NCBI GenBank assembly: GCA_029580855.1
Contig: JAKPQH010000180.1
Location: 1-64,000, forward strand
DNA length: 64,000 bases
Reading direction: 5' to 3'
Source of the DNA: a bacterium
GTDB lineage: Bacteria > Methylomirabilota > Methylomirabilia > Methylomirabilales > 2-02-FULL-66-22
Below are positions 34,687 to 44,121 of the stretch, piece after piece (the stretch's first letter is position 1; each line of letters starts with the position of its first letter). The translations under genes and the position numbers were made by a program. The notes beneath the pieces are model-generated. The model saw only the letters and a program-made list of their open reading frames with translations. It ran no database searches and had not been told where the DNA came from.

Positions 34687-37600
34687 TCAGATAAAGGAGA
34701 TCTTCTTCTTGCGTCGCGGCTTCTCGCCCTCGGTGGCCGGGGGCGACGGCTTGGGGAGCCGAGCCCGCAGCGCCTCGATCCGCGTTCGGAGATCGAGGAA
34801 GCGCGCTCCTTCGGCCTGGAGGATTTCGAACTGCTCCAGCGCCCGCGGCAGGTCCCCCGCCGCTTCGAAGGCCGTCCCGAGATCGTACCGCAGGGCGTGA
34901 TAGGCGTCTGCAGGATGCCCCTCGATGGCGAGACCGATCTGCAGGTCTTGAATGGCCTGCTCCGGTTGACCTTTGGCCAGATAACAGAGCCCCATGAGAT
35001 CCGCGCATTCCAGCGCCCGCTTGGCCTCGCGCGCGGTCAGCCGAAACTCCTGGATGGCTTCGTCGTAGAGCTCCATCTCTTTGTAGGCGATACCCAGATT
35101 GTAGTGGGTCTCGTAGTCCTTCTCGTCCAGTTGCTCCCGCACGCCCTTCTGGAGCTCCCGGAGGAGCCCGTCCACGACCGGTCCGGGGGGCGGCGCGGCC
35201 GGCTCCGGCTCGCTTCCTTCCAATTCCCGGCTCAGCTCGGCGCCGAGGTTCACGAACCCAGCCGGGGCCCCGGCGGGCGCCTCGCTGGCCACGCTGAACT
35301 GCGGACTCGAATCCTGGGCGGTGGCCTCCGGCGCCGCCGTGCGAATCCGCTCGGCCTCGGCCGGCTCGGCAACCGGAGGAACCCCCGGCGCCACCGCGGG
35401 TTCGGCCGCCGGAGCCACCGGTTCGGTTTTCGCCGTCCCCGCCCGTTCGATCTGTGCCGCCAGCGCACCGACCGCCGGGTGCTGTGGGTCGCGCGCCCAC
35501 AGGCGATGGTGGACGGCGCGGGCCTCCTCGATCATGCCCTGCGAGAGGTAAAACTCGGCCTCCGCCACGTCGTCCGCCAAGACCCGGTCCGGTTCGGGGG
35601 CGGCCTCCGCCGGTGCCTCCGTCGGCGCGACCTCGCGCTCGTCTTTCTCGTCGAGAAGCGCCTGCAGCTCCGTCGGCAGCACCTGGTCGTCGACCGGCGC
35701 CGGCGCGCCACCGGCGTCGACGGCCGCCTCCGCACCCAAGGTAGCGTCGTCCAGATCAAAGAGGAGCGGCACGTCCGGAGGCGGAGCGCCCGCCGCACCC
35801 TCACCCGCGGCCCCGGGGAACGCAAGCCGTACATCGCCCGCCGCCGGCGCCTCGACATCGCCCGCCCTCGGAACCGCCTCGGGCAAAAGATCCGGCGCCG
35901 GCGCACCGCGCGCCGAGTCTTCCGAAGTCGTCGCCCCCACCAGAAACTGCAAAAGGTCCTGTCGGTCCGGGGCCATCGCCAGGCCATCCCGGATCTCGGC
36001 TGCCGCCGCCTCTTCCTGGTGGCGCTCGCGTAGAATCCGGGCGATCGCCAGCGTTTCCGCACACGCCTCGTCGGTTTGCCGGCGCTCCCGGTAGATCGCC
36101 TTCAGACGCCGTCGTGCCGTCAGGTTATCGGGGGCCATGTGGACGACTTCCAGGAGACGCTCGCGCGCCTTCTCCTCCAGACCGTATTTCTGGTAGACGT
36201 CCGCCTCGGCCAACTGCTCGGCGATTTGGCCCGACAGCGCATCTTCTTCCGACCGGTCCCGCGGACCGGCCGCCGGGGGGGACAGATCCACCGGTAGACC
36301 GACCGGGCCCTGGGCCGCGTCTGCCAACCCCATCGCCGCCGCCTCCAGCAGCGAGGAGTCGCCCTGCGGGAATGCTGGGACCTCCTCCTCCGGCGACGCC
36401 GTATCGGCCTCCAGCGGGCCCAGACCGGATCCGCCGAAATGCGCCGAGATCTCCTCCAGCTCGAGCGCTGCCCCTCCCAAGTCCCATGCGCCGGTCTCTG
36501 CGTGACTGCTCGTCGTCGCCTCGTCCAGATCGATCGATTGGAGTTCCTGCGTCAACCAGGCGGTGGCCTGGAACGTCTCGTCCGCGGCCTCCGCGGCTTC
36601 GCCGGTACCCGCCTCCGCCGCGGCAGGAGCGGCCTCCACCGCATCGCCGGCCGCCACCACGGTGTCCGGCTCCTCCAAGAGCAGGGCCGCGTCCTCCGCC
36701 CCGAGGGAAAGCCCCAGAGCCTCCAAAGAGGAGGCTGACAAGTCCGCGATGTCGACCTCGGGGCCCCGGGGGGATTCGACGGATGGCTCGGCGCTCGGTT
36801 CCTGGGAGGCCGGCGTCTCCAGTGCTGGAGCGGGCGCGGGCGGCTCCAGCGCTTCCAGCCGCGCCCGCGCGTGTGCGTCCGACGGGTCCATCTCGACCAG
36901 TCGGTGATAGGTCGCGACCGCCGCCTCCGACTGCCCGGAGGATTCCTGTGCCGTCGCCAGAGACCGCAAGGCGGACCGGGCTTCCTCGATCCGTCCCAGG
37001 TTCTGGAGCATCGCGGCCAGGTGGGCATGCAGAGCGACCAGCTGCGGAGCCTCCGCCGCCAGTTCCCGGCAGAAGGTGATGGCCGCGTCCGGGTCGCCGC
37101 TGGCCAGCCCGGCCTCGGTCAACCGCTGACAGAGGCTGACGGCGTCCTCGGCCTGGCCGGCCCGCAGCAGCATCCGGCCGAGGGGCCGCGCGATTTCGCC
37201 CTCAGGGACGCCGAGTGTCACGGCGCGCTGCAGCGAGGCGACGGCCTCCTGCGCCGTCCCCTGCGACGCCTGCGCCTCCCCCAGGGCGCGCCAGGCCTTG
37301 GCGTTTTCCGGGTCGGCGCCCGTGACCTCTTTCAGGATCTCGATGGCTTCCGCCAGCTTGCCTTCGCCGAGCAGGCGCTCGGCCGCGGCCGCCCGGGACT
37401 CGCGCGTGCCGGGCGAAAGATCCCGCGCCTTTTGGAGCAGACGCTTTGCCTCCGCGGCCTGGCCGGCGGCCTGCGCGGCTTGCGCAGCCCGCTCGTATTC
37501 GCCGGCGGCGGCCTCGCGCATCCCTTCTCGGACCATGAGATCCGCCAGACGCGCCAGCACGGCGGCGTTGCTCGGATCGAACTGGCTCAGGCGCTTGTAC

Positions 37601-38004
37601 GCGTCGATCAGCTTCTGCGCCTCGCCGGACCGGGAGAAGTGCTCCACGACCGTGGCCATCTGGATCTTGGCCTCGCCCACCAAACCCTGTTCCCAGTACA
37701 GATCGGCGCACGCGAGGTAGGCCTCGGTGCGGGCGGGATCGAGCTTGGCGATTTTCTTGTAGACTGCGATGGCCTTGACGGACAGTCCATCCGCCCGGTA
37801 CAGCTCCCCCAGTTTGAAATACTGGTCGATGGCGTCCGCGGTCTTGCCGGCTCTGGCGAACAGGTCGCCCAGATTGTTGCAGACCGTCACGTCGCGCGGG
37901 TCCGCTTTCAGGATGGATTGGTACTCCGCGATGGCGCGGTCCCATTTGCCTTGTTGCGTGTAGGCCAGGGCGTTTTGCAGGGCTTTGCGCTTGTCGAACG
38001 CCAT
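34687..38004 (-). CDS. Large TPR-repeat protein
   Basis: 1105 residues. N-terminal 380 residues are TPR helices (AIAEYQSILKADPRDVTVCNNLGDLF and repeats). A long acidic Ala/Glu/Pro-rich region follows, with further TPR blocks (about 600-690, 800-860 and 970-1090, e.g. YETHYNLGIAYKEMELYDEA), then a basic end RRKKKISFI. No signal peptide or membrane helix, so it is a cytoplasmic scaffold. It is directly upstream of the ExeA-like ATPase, a pairing seen in pilus or secretion-linked loci. Exact partner unknown. Confidence 0.82.
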   Translation of the reverse strand: MAFDKRKALQNALAYTQQGKWDRAIAEYQSILKADPRDVTVCNNLGDLFARAGKTADAIDQYFKLGELYRADGLSVKAIAVYKKIAKLDPARTEAYLACADLYWEQGLVGEAKIQMATVVEHFSRSGEAQKLIDAYKRLSQFDPSNAAVLARLADLMVREGMREAAAGEYERAAQAAQAAGQAAEAKRLLQKARDLSPGTRESRAAAAERLLGEGKLAEAIEILKEVTGADPENAKAWRALGEAQASQGTAQEAVASLQRAVTLGVPEGEIARPLGRMLLRAGQAEDAVSLCQRLTEAGLASGDPDAAITFCRELAAEAPQLVALHAHLAAMLQNLGRIEEARSALRSLATAQESSGQSEAAVATYHRLVEMDPSDAHARARLEALEPPAPAPALETPASQEPSAEPSVESPRGPEVDIADLSASSLEALGLSLGAEDAALLLEEPDTVVAAGDAVEAAPAAAEAGTGEAAEAADETFQATAWLTQELQSIDLDEATTSSHAETGAWDLGGAALELEEISAHFGGSGLGPLEADTASPEEEVPAFPQGDSSLLEAAAMGLADAAQGPVGLPVDLSPPAAGPRDRSEEDALSGQIAEQLAEADVYQKYGLEEKARERLLEVVHMAPDNLTARRRLKAIYRERRQTDEACAETLAIARILRERHQEEAAAAEIRDGLAMAPDRQDLLQFLVGATTSEDSARGAPAPDLLPEAVPRAGDVEAPAAGDVRLAFPGAAGEGAAGAPPPDVPLLFDLDDATLGAEAAVDAGGAPAPVDDQVLPTELQALLDEKDEREVAPTEAPAEAAPEPDRVLADDVAEAEFYLSQGMIEEARAVHHRLWARDPQHPAVGALAAQIERAGTAKTEPVAPAAEPAVAPGVPPVAEPAEAERIRTAAPEATAQDSSPQFSVASEAPAGAPAGFVNLGAELSRELEGSEPEPAAPPPGPVVDGLLRELQKGVREQLDEKDYETHYNLGIAYKEMELYDEAIQEFRLTAREAKRALECADLMGLCYLAKGQPEQAIQDLQIGLAIEGHPADAYHALRYDLGTAFEAAGDLPRALEQFEILQAEGARFLDLRTRIEALRARLPKPSPPATEGEKPRRKKKISFI

Positions 38005-38174
38005 AGGCAGGAAACCCCTGGGATTATCGAGGCGAAACGAACACTGAGGCTACCAAAGCGATCCCGGAGTGTCAAGCGCTTTGCCCGCGCCCGCTTGTCG
38101 CGCGGAACCGCCCCCGGGGTCATACACCCGGCATCGGAACGGCGCCGGCGCGGGTCCCGGAGAACCGGGGGCGA

Positions 38175-39023
38175 TCACCGACGCCACGTCCAGGCGGGTG
38201 TCGCGTATCGCGTCGCGGCGAGGCGCTGGGCCTCCTGACGCTCCCATGTCGTCAATTCGTCCGCCGCGGCCCGGATGTTCAACGTCGCCACCCAGCCGCC
38301 CAGCAGCGCTCCTTCTAACGCGGCGCGAGGCGGGACCTCCGGCAGCAGAGCTCTCACGCATGTCACCCCGCTGCCGGGGTCCTCGCGTGGCCAGCCGGGA
38401 AACACCGCCTGATGCATCGTCAGATCCACACCCAGGAGCAGCGAGCCGTGCTGGAGGATGGCGCCGCCCAGCCGCCGCTGCGCCGATCCGATGATCTTCT
38501 TCCCCGCCGCCAGGACCGCGGGCATCCGCGGCATTTGAAAACAGGCCTCCGCCGCGCGCGCGCTCGTCACCGGGCCGCCCGTCTTCCCGAGGGTCGCCGC
38601 GATCCCGAGGCGTCCGAGGCCGGCCACGAGTCCCGCGCCAATCCGGCCAAAACTGTCCCCCACCGAGAGACGCGCCCAGGACCGGTCCAGCGGAACGCAC
38701 AGACTGTAGGTGAGTTCCTGGTCGTGCAGAACGGCCCGTCCGCCCGTCAGACGGCGGACGATCTTCACGCCGAGCCGGTCGCAGGTCTCGCGTTCCACTG
38801 CCCCCCTCGCGGCCTGCAAGAACCCCAGCGACACCGTCGGTCCGTCCCACGCATAAAAGCGAAGCGTCGGCGGGACCCGCCCCGACCCGACCGCCACGGC
38901 GATCGCCTCGTCCACGGCCATGTTCTGCGGCCCGTCCCGCGCGGCATGGGACAGTACCCGCCAGACGGCCGTCTCCGGGGTGTGGCCGGCCTCACCCGGC
39001 CCGCGCCCGCAAACGGTCCGCAC
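38175..39023 (-). CDS. Lipoate-protein ligase A/octanoyltransferase LipM family
   Basis: 282 residues. BPL/LPL catalytic fold: RRLTGGRAVLHDQELTYSL and GKKIIGSAQRRLGGAILQHG with the catalytic Lys. A cysteine just before it (ACFQMP) matches the position of the LipM acyl-enzyme Cys, favouring octanoyl transfer from ACP over ATP-dependent ligation. It would make the substrate for LipA (7052-7960). The GTG start shares bases with the HPr stop (TAGTG), so translation is coupled. No lipB was seen. Confidence 0.85.
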   Translation of the reverse strand: MRTVCGRGPGEAGHTPETAVWRVLSHAARDGPQNMAVDEAIAVAVGSGRVPPTLRFYAWDGPTVSLGFLQAARGAVERETCDRLGVKIVRRLTGGRAVLHDQELTYSLCVPLDRSWARLSVGDSFGRIGAGLVAGLGRLGIAATLGKTGGPVTSARAAEACFQMPRMPAVLAAGKKIIGSAQRRLGGAILQHGSLLLGVDLTMHQAVFPGWPREDPGSGVTCVRALLPEVPPRAALEGALLGGWVATLNIRAAADELTTWERQEAQRLAATRYATPAWTWRR

Positions 39024-39304
39024 TACTCCGGCTCCCCAAACCGGTCGTCGACCAGCGCCCCCAGCGCGTCGAGCGCCGCGGCGGCATCCGCACCGACCGC
39101 CCGGAGCCTCAGCGTCGTCCCCTGCGCGGCCGCCAGCAGCAACAGACCCATGATGCTCTTCCCGTTCACGCCGTGTGCGCCGGCCTCGACGGTGATCGCG
39201 GCCCGGAATCTCCCGGCGGTCTTGACGAATTGCGCCGCGGCCCGGGCGTGGAGACCCAGCCGGTTTCGGATCACGATGTCCCGGGTGAGGTCGGGTTCGC
39301 TCAT
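39023..39304 (-). CDS. ptsH: Phosphocarrier protein HPr
   Basis: 93 residues. Phosphorylatable His19 lies in GLHARAAAQF (the usual Pro after Ala-Arg is Ala), and the regulatory Ser50 is in NGKSIMGLL, the HprK target. Together with the short HprK, EIIA-Man and RapZ genes upstream, it suggests a regulatory phosphorelay. No enzyme I or sugar permease is in the window. Confidence 0.93.
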   Translation of the reverse strand: MSEPDLTRDIVIRNRLGLHARAAAQFVKTAGRFRAAITVEAGAHGVNGKSIMGLLLLAAAQGTTLRLRAVGADAAAALDALGALVDDRFGEPE

Positions 39305-39413
39305 CCTGGGGTCGCCCTCCAGCGGCGCGTCCGCGGCGCGCCCCGGAGGCGCCGCCCGAGCCCGTGCGGTCCCATCCATGGGTGGTCCGAGTCGCCCGCG
39401 TCCGGTGCAGGCC

Positions 39414-39839
39414 TCAAGTGGCCGGCGCGCCGGGCTTCGCCTGCTTGGCGAGAAACTCGCTGGCCACCAGAATGTTGCGCTGGCCGTACCTGGCCAGACC
39501 GTCGGCAAGCGCGCGCAGGTCCCCCTCGTCGCGCAGGGAGGGCAGCTTCATCAGCATCGGGAGGTTCACCCCGGTCACAACCTCCAGCCGCCCCGTCTCC
39601 AAATACGAGAGGACCAGGTTGGAGGGGGTGCCCCCGAACAGGTCGGTGAGGATGAGGACGCCGCTCCCGTCATTCACGCGCTGGAGGGCCGCCTCGATCT
39701 TCTTGCGGGCCTTGTCGATCTGCTCCGACACGTGAATGGACACCGCCTCGACGGCGGGGGACTTCCCGACGATTTCCTGCGCCGTCCGCAGCAACTCCGC
39801 CCCGAGATCCCCGTGCGTGACGAGCACGATTCCGATCAT
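39414..39839 (-). CDS. PTS EIIA component, mannose family
   Basis: 141 residues. MIGIVLVTHGDLGAELL has the phosphorylated His9 and LTDLFGGTPSN is the family's second signature. In the absence of IIB, IIC or IID genes it probably acts as a regulatory phospho-acceptor. It lies 3 bp from rapZ and 109 bp from HPr. Confidence 0.92.
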   Translation of the reverse strand: MIGIVLVTHGDLGAELLRTAQEIVGKSPAVEAVSIHVSEQIDKARKKIEAALQRVNDGSGVLILTDLFGGTPSNLVLSYLETGRLEVVTGVNLPMLMKLPSLRDEGDLRALADGLARYGQRNILVASEFLAKQAKPGAPAT

Positions 39840-39842
39840 GTC

Positions 39843-40712
39843 TTATTCCCGCTCGATGTCCCTGTGTCGCACCGACGCCTCGTGGCCCGCGGCGCGCAGG
39901 CGCGCGCCCAGCTCCTCCGCGAGCACCACGGACCGGTGGCGTCCCCCCGTGCAGCCGATGGCGATGGTCAGATAGGCTTTCCCCTCTCGGACGTAGAGGG
40001 GCACCGCGAAGGCGAGAAAACTCTGCACCCGATCGAGGAATGCCCGGGACTCCTCGCTCCCCAGGACATAGTCCCGCACCCCTTCGGCCAGCCCCGTGAA
40101 GGGGCGGAGAGCCTCCACAAAGTGGGGGTTGGGGAGGCACCGCGCGTCAAAGACCAGGTCCGCGTCCACGGGCAATCCGTAACGGTACCCGAAGGAGACC
40201 AGCGCCAGCACGGTCCGCGGAAGCACCGGCAGGTCCAAAAACGAGGTCGCCAGCAGCTTCCGGAATTCGTGGACCGTGAAACCCGACGTATCCACGACCA
40301 GATCGGCTTTGGCCTTGAGCGCGGCGAGGAGCCCCCGCTCGACGCGGATGCCCTCGAGGGCCGAGCCGGTCGGGGCCAGCGGATGCGGGCGACGGCTCTC
40401 GCTGAACCGGCGCACGAGGGCCTCGTCGCTGGCATCGAGGAAGACCATGCGCACCCGGTGCCCCTCCCGCCGGAGGTCCATCAGGATGTCGAAGAGCACA
40501 TCCAGGAATCGGCGCTCCCGGGCGTCGATCACCAGCGCGACGCGCTCGATACGCTTCTCCGACTGCACGCACAGCTCCGCCACCTTGGGGATGAGGGCGG
40601 CCGGCAAGTTGTCGATGCAAAAGTACCCCAGGTCCTCCAGACAACGGCTGGCCGCACTCTTCCCGGCGCCCGACATTCCCGTCACCACAATAAAATCCAC
40701 GCCGCTCATCAT
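39843..40712 (-). CDS. rapZ: RNase adapter/nucleotide-binding protein RapZ
   Basis: 289 residues. P-loop VTGMSGAGKS, DNLP motif in CIDNLPAALIPK, SFGYRYGLPVDADLVFDAR, and the C-terminal GCTGGRHRSVVLAEEL. In E. coli it senses glucosamine-6-phosphate and delivers GlmZ RNA to RNase E; outside enterics the role is less clear. Neighbours hprK, EIIA and rpoN match the usual rpoN-cluster context. Confidence 0.95.
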   Translation of the reverse strand: MMSGVDFIVVTGMSGAGKSAASRCLEDLGYFCIDNLPAALIPKVAELCVQSEKRIERVALVIDARERRFLDVLFDILMDLRREGHRVRMVFLDASDEALVRRFSESRRPHPLAPTGSALEGIRVERGLLAALKAKADLVVDTSGFTVHEFRKLLATSFLDLPVLPRTVLALVSFGYRYGLPVDADLVFDARCLPNPHFVEALRPFTGLAEGVRDYVLGSEESRAFLDRVQSFLAFAVPLYVREGKAYLTIAIGCTGGRHRSVVLAEELGARLRAAGHEASVRHRDIERE

Positions 40713-40764
40713 CGTGCCGCCGTGCGCTGCCTGCCGTTCCGCGTCCGCCGCCCGGGACCGGAGG

Positions 40765-41316
40765 TCACGTCGCGCCGCCCGAGCCGCTCCGAGACGCGAA
40801 GGCGCGCGCCGCGTGAACCCCCATGCGTTTCAGCAGATGGTTGCGGGCCGCCACCTCCACCAGCATGGCCACATTTCGACCCGCCGAGACGGGGATACGC
40901 AGCATGGGAATCTCCACGCCCAGAAGACCGTAGGTGCGTTCGGCGATCCCCAGCCGCTCGTACTCCTCCTCCGCGCGCCACGCCTCGAGCCGGATCACCA
41001 ACTCGATCCGTTTTCGCTCTCGGACGGCGGCGAGGCCGAACAGATCCCGGATGTTGATGATGCCCAGCCCGCGGACTTCCATGTGGTGGCGGATCCGGGC
41101 CGGCCCCCGGCCCACGACCGCCTGGGTTTCGTCACGCCACACCTCGACCACGTCATCGGCGACCAGGCCATGCCCGCGCGTCACGAGATCCAGCGCGCAC
41201 TCGCTCTTGCCCGTCCCGCTTTCCCCCAGCAGCAGCACGCCGACTCCGCTCACATCCACCAGCGCCCCGTGGAGGCTGGACGTGGCCCCGCCCTCCCCCG
41301 GGTTCATGCGGGTCAC
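40765..41316 (-). CDS. hprK: HPr kinase/phosphorylase, short form (catalytic domain only)
   Basis: 183 residues against about 310 for the full enzyme. Walker A GESGTGKSE, the HprK signature EVRGLGIINIRDLFGL and the C-terminal RIPVSAGRNVAMLVEVAARN are present; the N-terminal regulatory domain is absent. Short forms are known from alphaproteobacteria. The GTG at 41316 overlaps the hpf stop (GTGA) as in other pairs here; an ATG three codons later is possible. It should phosphorylate Ser50 of the HPr at 39023-39304. Confidence 0.88.
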   Translation of the reverse strand: MTRMNPGEGGATSSLHGALVDVSGVGVLLLGESGTGKSECALDLVTRGHGLVADDVVEVWRDETQAVVGRGPARIRHHMEVRGLGIINIRDLFGLAAVRERKRIELVIRLEAWRAEEEYERLGIAERTYGLLGVEIPMLRIPVSAGRNVAMLVEVAARNHLLKRMGVHAARAFASRSGSGGAT

Positions 41317-41840
41317 GCTTCGGGCTCGATCAGGCCGTAATGCCCATCCCGGCGACGATAGACGACGTTCACTTCGTCCGTGCGCGCGTTCCGGAACACG
41401 TAGAAGCTGTGCCCCAGCAGGTCCATCTGCAGGACGGCCTCCTCCACTTCCGCCGGCTTGACGGCAAAGCGCTTCGTCTTCACCACCCGCGGGGCTTCCG
41501 AGGCGCCCGCCGCGGGTGCGCCCCCCCGATCCACGCGATGAACGGGCCGATCCATGTGCGCGGCGATTCGCTCCTTGTGCCGGAGGATCTGCCGTTCCAG
41601 CTTCTCCGCCACCAGGTCGATCGACGAGTACATGTCGTCGGTGCTCTCCTCGGCACGGACGGTCAGGTCGCGCACTCGCAGGGTCACCTCGGCGATCTGC
41701 CGATGCTTTTCCACCGAGAGCACGACATGGCCCGAGCCGATCCCCTCGAGGTACCTCCCCATCCGCTGGACCTTTTCCTCCGCGTAGGTGCGGAGAGCGT
41801 CGGTGATCTCCAGGTTTCGTCCTTTTACGGAGAGTTGCAT
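41313..41840 (-). CDS. hpf: Ribosome hibernation promoting factor, long form
   Basis: 175 residues: N-terminal S30AE domain (MQLSVKGRNLEITDALRTYAEEKV) and the C-terminal dimerisation domain of long HPFs (RFAVKPAEVEEAVLQMDLLGHSFYVFRNA). It pairs ribosomes into inactive 100S dimers. AAGGAG 7 nt before the ATG. It lies between rpoN and hprK, a classic position. Confidence 0.95.
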   Translation of the reverse strand: MQLSVKGRNLEITDALRTYAEEKVQRMGRYLEGIGSGHVVLSVEKHRQIAEVTLRVRDLTVRAEESTDDMYSSIDLVAEKLERQILRHKERIAAHMDRPVHRVDRGGAPAAGASEAPRVVKTKRFAVKPAEVEEAVLQMDLLGHSFYVFRNARTDEVNVVYRRRDGHYGLIEPEA

Positions 41841-41906
41841 CGTCGGACTCCTTCCCGGGACTGCGCGGATACCAGAAAACGATGCGTCCTGCGGGACCGA
41901 CCAAGC

Positions 41907-43343
41907 TCAGTACCGCTTCCGCCGACTGGAGGAGGGGATCTTGAGCTGGCTGCGGTACTTGGCCACGGTTCGCCGGGCGATCTCGATGGCGTGGTCGCGC
42001 CGCAGCACCTCCACAATCCGCTGATCCGAAAGGGGACGGCCGCTATCCTCCACCGTGAGCAGCTTGTGGATGAGATCTTTGACCTTCAGCGAGGAAACGC
42101 TGTCCCCTCCCTGCGTGCTGGGAACGCCCCGATGGAAGAAATATTTGAGCTCGAAAAGCCCTTGCGGGGTCTGGACGTACTTGTTGGTCGTCACCCGGCT
42201 GACCGTGGACTCGTGCATGTTGATGTCCTCGGCCACCTCTTTGAGCGTCAACGGCTTGAGCGCCGTGATCCCGCGCTCCAGGAACTCTCGCTGGAACTTC
42301 ACCAGGCTCGTCGCCACCTTGAAGAGAGTCCGCTGTCGCTGCTCGATGCTGCGGATCAACCAGAGCGCCGAGCGCATGCGGCCCTCGATGTACTCGCGGA
42401 CGTCCTTGCTGTTTCCCGTCTTGTTGGCCAGCACGCTGCGGTAATACGGGCTGATCCGCAGGCGTGGCAACCCGTCGTCGTTGAGCAGGACCAGGAGTTC
42501 GTCGTCCACCTTGACGATGTAGACGTCCGGCGTGATGTAGCGTGGGTCCTCGGTCCCGAACGTCCGACCGGGCTTCGGCTCCAGCGACGCGATGGAGGCC
42601 ACCGCGTCCTGGATCGCCTTTACGTCGACGTGAAGCGTCTCGGCCAACCGCTCCCAGTTGCGACGCTCGAGATCCGCCAAGTGGGAGCCGATCAGCTCCT
42701 TGGCCAGCGGGTGCAGGTCGGTCCGGCCATCCGCCTGCAGCAGCAGACACTCCCGCAGATCGCGTGCCGCGACCCCCGTCGGGTCGAAGCTCTGCACCAA
42801 GCGCAAAGCGTCGTCCAGTCGGGCCACGGCGACGCCGGCGCTGGCGGCCAGCTCCTCCAGCGGCTCGGAGAGATAGCCGGATTCGTCGATATTGCCGATC
42901 ACCAGCGTCCCCAGGCGAAGCATCTCGGGGTCCGACGTGCTGAGGTGCAACTGGAAGAGGAGGTGATCGATGAGCGAGCGGGGCTTCGTGAGGTGCATCT
43001 CGGCGTCGAACCGTTCGAGCTCCTCGCGAGGGATCTGGGGGCGGTAGTCAGAGGCGTCCTGGAGATAATTGTCCCAGTCGAACTCCGCCAGACGATCGGT
43101 CGCGCCCGTTTCGTCGTCCGCGGCGGCCTCCCGCTCCTCCGGGGCCTCCTGTTCCTGCAGGAGCTGCGGCTCCTCGGTTTCTTCGAGAACTTCCTCGAGG
43201 AGCGGATTCTGTTCGATCTGCTGCCGCAACTCCTGCACCAACTCCAGGCGCGACAGCTGCAGAAGGCCGATCGCCTGCTGCAGCATCGGTGTCATGATCA
43301 TCCGTTGCGTCTGGAGCATCCGGAGTCGCGTATCGAACGCCAT
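41907..43343 (-). CDS. rpoN: RNA polymerase sigma-54 factor
   Basis: 478 residues. The Gln/Leu-rich activator region I is followed by an acidic region II, core-binding and DNA-binding domains, and the RpoN box as ARRTVAKYRSQLKIPSS at the C-terminus. It directs transcription from -24/-12 promoters with AAA+ activators. AGGAAAGGG precedes the ATG at 43343. A candidate target promoter in this window lies at 3798-3813. Confidence 0.96.
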   Translation of the reverse strand: MAFDTRLRMLQTQRMIMTPMLQQAIGLLQLSRLELVQELRQQIEQNPLLEEVLEETEEPQLLQEQEAPEEREAAADDETGATDRLAEFDWDNYLQDASDYRPQIPREELERFDAEMHLTKPRSLIDHLLFQLHLSTSDPEMLRLGTLVIGNIDESGYLSEPLEELAASAGVAVARLDDALRLVQSFDPTGVAARDLRECLLLQADGRTDLHPLAKELIGSHLADLERRNWERLAETLHVDVKAIQDAVASIASLEPKPGRTFGTEDPRYITPDVYIVKVDDELLVLLNDDGLPRLRISPYYRSVLANKTGNSKDVREYIEGRMRSALWLIRSIEQRQRTLFKVATSLVKFQREFLERGITALKPLTLKEVAEDINMHESTVSRVTTNKYVQTPQGLFELKYFFHRGVPSTQGGDSVSSLKVKDLIHKLLTVEDSGRPLSDQRIVEVLRRDHAIEIARRTVAKYRSQLKIPSSSRRKRY

Positions 43344-43365
43344 AGCGGCTGGCTGTCCCTTTCCT

Positions 43366-44112
43366 TTACAGCGAGAATCGCTCCCCCAGATAGATCTGGC
43401 GCGCACGCTCGTCCGAGGCCAGCTCGGCGGCCGTGCCGGACACCAGGATCTTTCCTTCGTGAATAATATAGGCCCGATCGACGATCTGCAAGGTCTCCCG
43501 CACGTTGTGGTCCGTTATCAGCACCCCGATCCCACGATCCTTGAGCTGCCCGATGATACCCTGGATGTCGTAAACGGCGATGGGGTCGATGCCCGCGAAC
43601 GGCTCATCCAGCAGGATGAACGAAGGGTCGGTGGCCAACGCGCGGGTGATCTCGGCCCGCCGCCGCTCGCCGCCGGAGAGCGTATAGGCGCGGCTCCGAG
43701 CCAGATGGGAAATGTTCAGGTCGCTGAGCAGCGCCTGGGCCCGTTCCTGGCGCTCCCCCGACGGCACGCCCCGCGCCTCCAGGATCGCCAGGACGTTCTC
43801 CTCGACGGTCAGCTTGCGGAAGATGGAGGGCTCCTGCGGGAGAAACCCCATCCCTCGGCGCGCGCGTTGATGGACGGGAAGGTAGGTGATGTCTTCCCCG
43901 TTCAGCGCGACGCGCCCGGAGTCCGGGCGGGTCAAGCCCAGGATCATATAGAAGGCCGTGGTCTTCCCTGCCCCGTTGGGTCCCAATAGGCCGACGACCT
44001 CGCCGGCTTCCAAGGACAAGCTGAGCCCGGACACCACGACCCGCTTCTTGTACGCCTTGACCAGAGTCTCCGCGCGGAGGCTGCGCGCCACGCTAGCGCC
44101 CGCTTTCGCCAC
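43366..44112 (-). CDS. lptB: LPS export ABC ATPase LptB
   Basis: 248 residues. Walker A GPNGAGKTT, LptB-typical MGFLPQEPSIFRKLTVEENV, signature LSGGERRRAEITRALA and Walker B FILLDEPFAGIDPIAV. It powers lipopolysaccharide extraction from the inner membrane. GTG start with GAGG 7 nt upstream. It is between lptA and rpoN. Confidence 0.95.
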   Translation of the reverse strand: MAKAGASVARSLRAETLVKAYKKRVVVSGLSLSLEAGEVVGLLGPNGAGKTTAFYMILGLTRPDSGRVALNGEDITYLPVHQRARRGMGFLPQEPSIFRKLTVEENVLAILEARGVPSGERQERAQALLSDLNISHLARSRAYTLSGGERRRAEITRALATDPSFILLDEPFAGIDPIAVYDIQGIIGQLKDRGIGVLITDHNVRETLQIVDRAYIIHEGKILVSGTAAELASDERARQIYLGERFSL

Positions 44113-44121
44113 AGAGCGACC

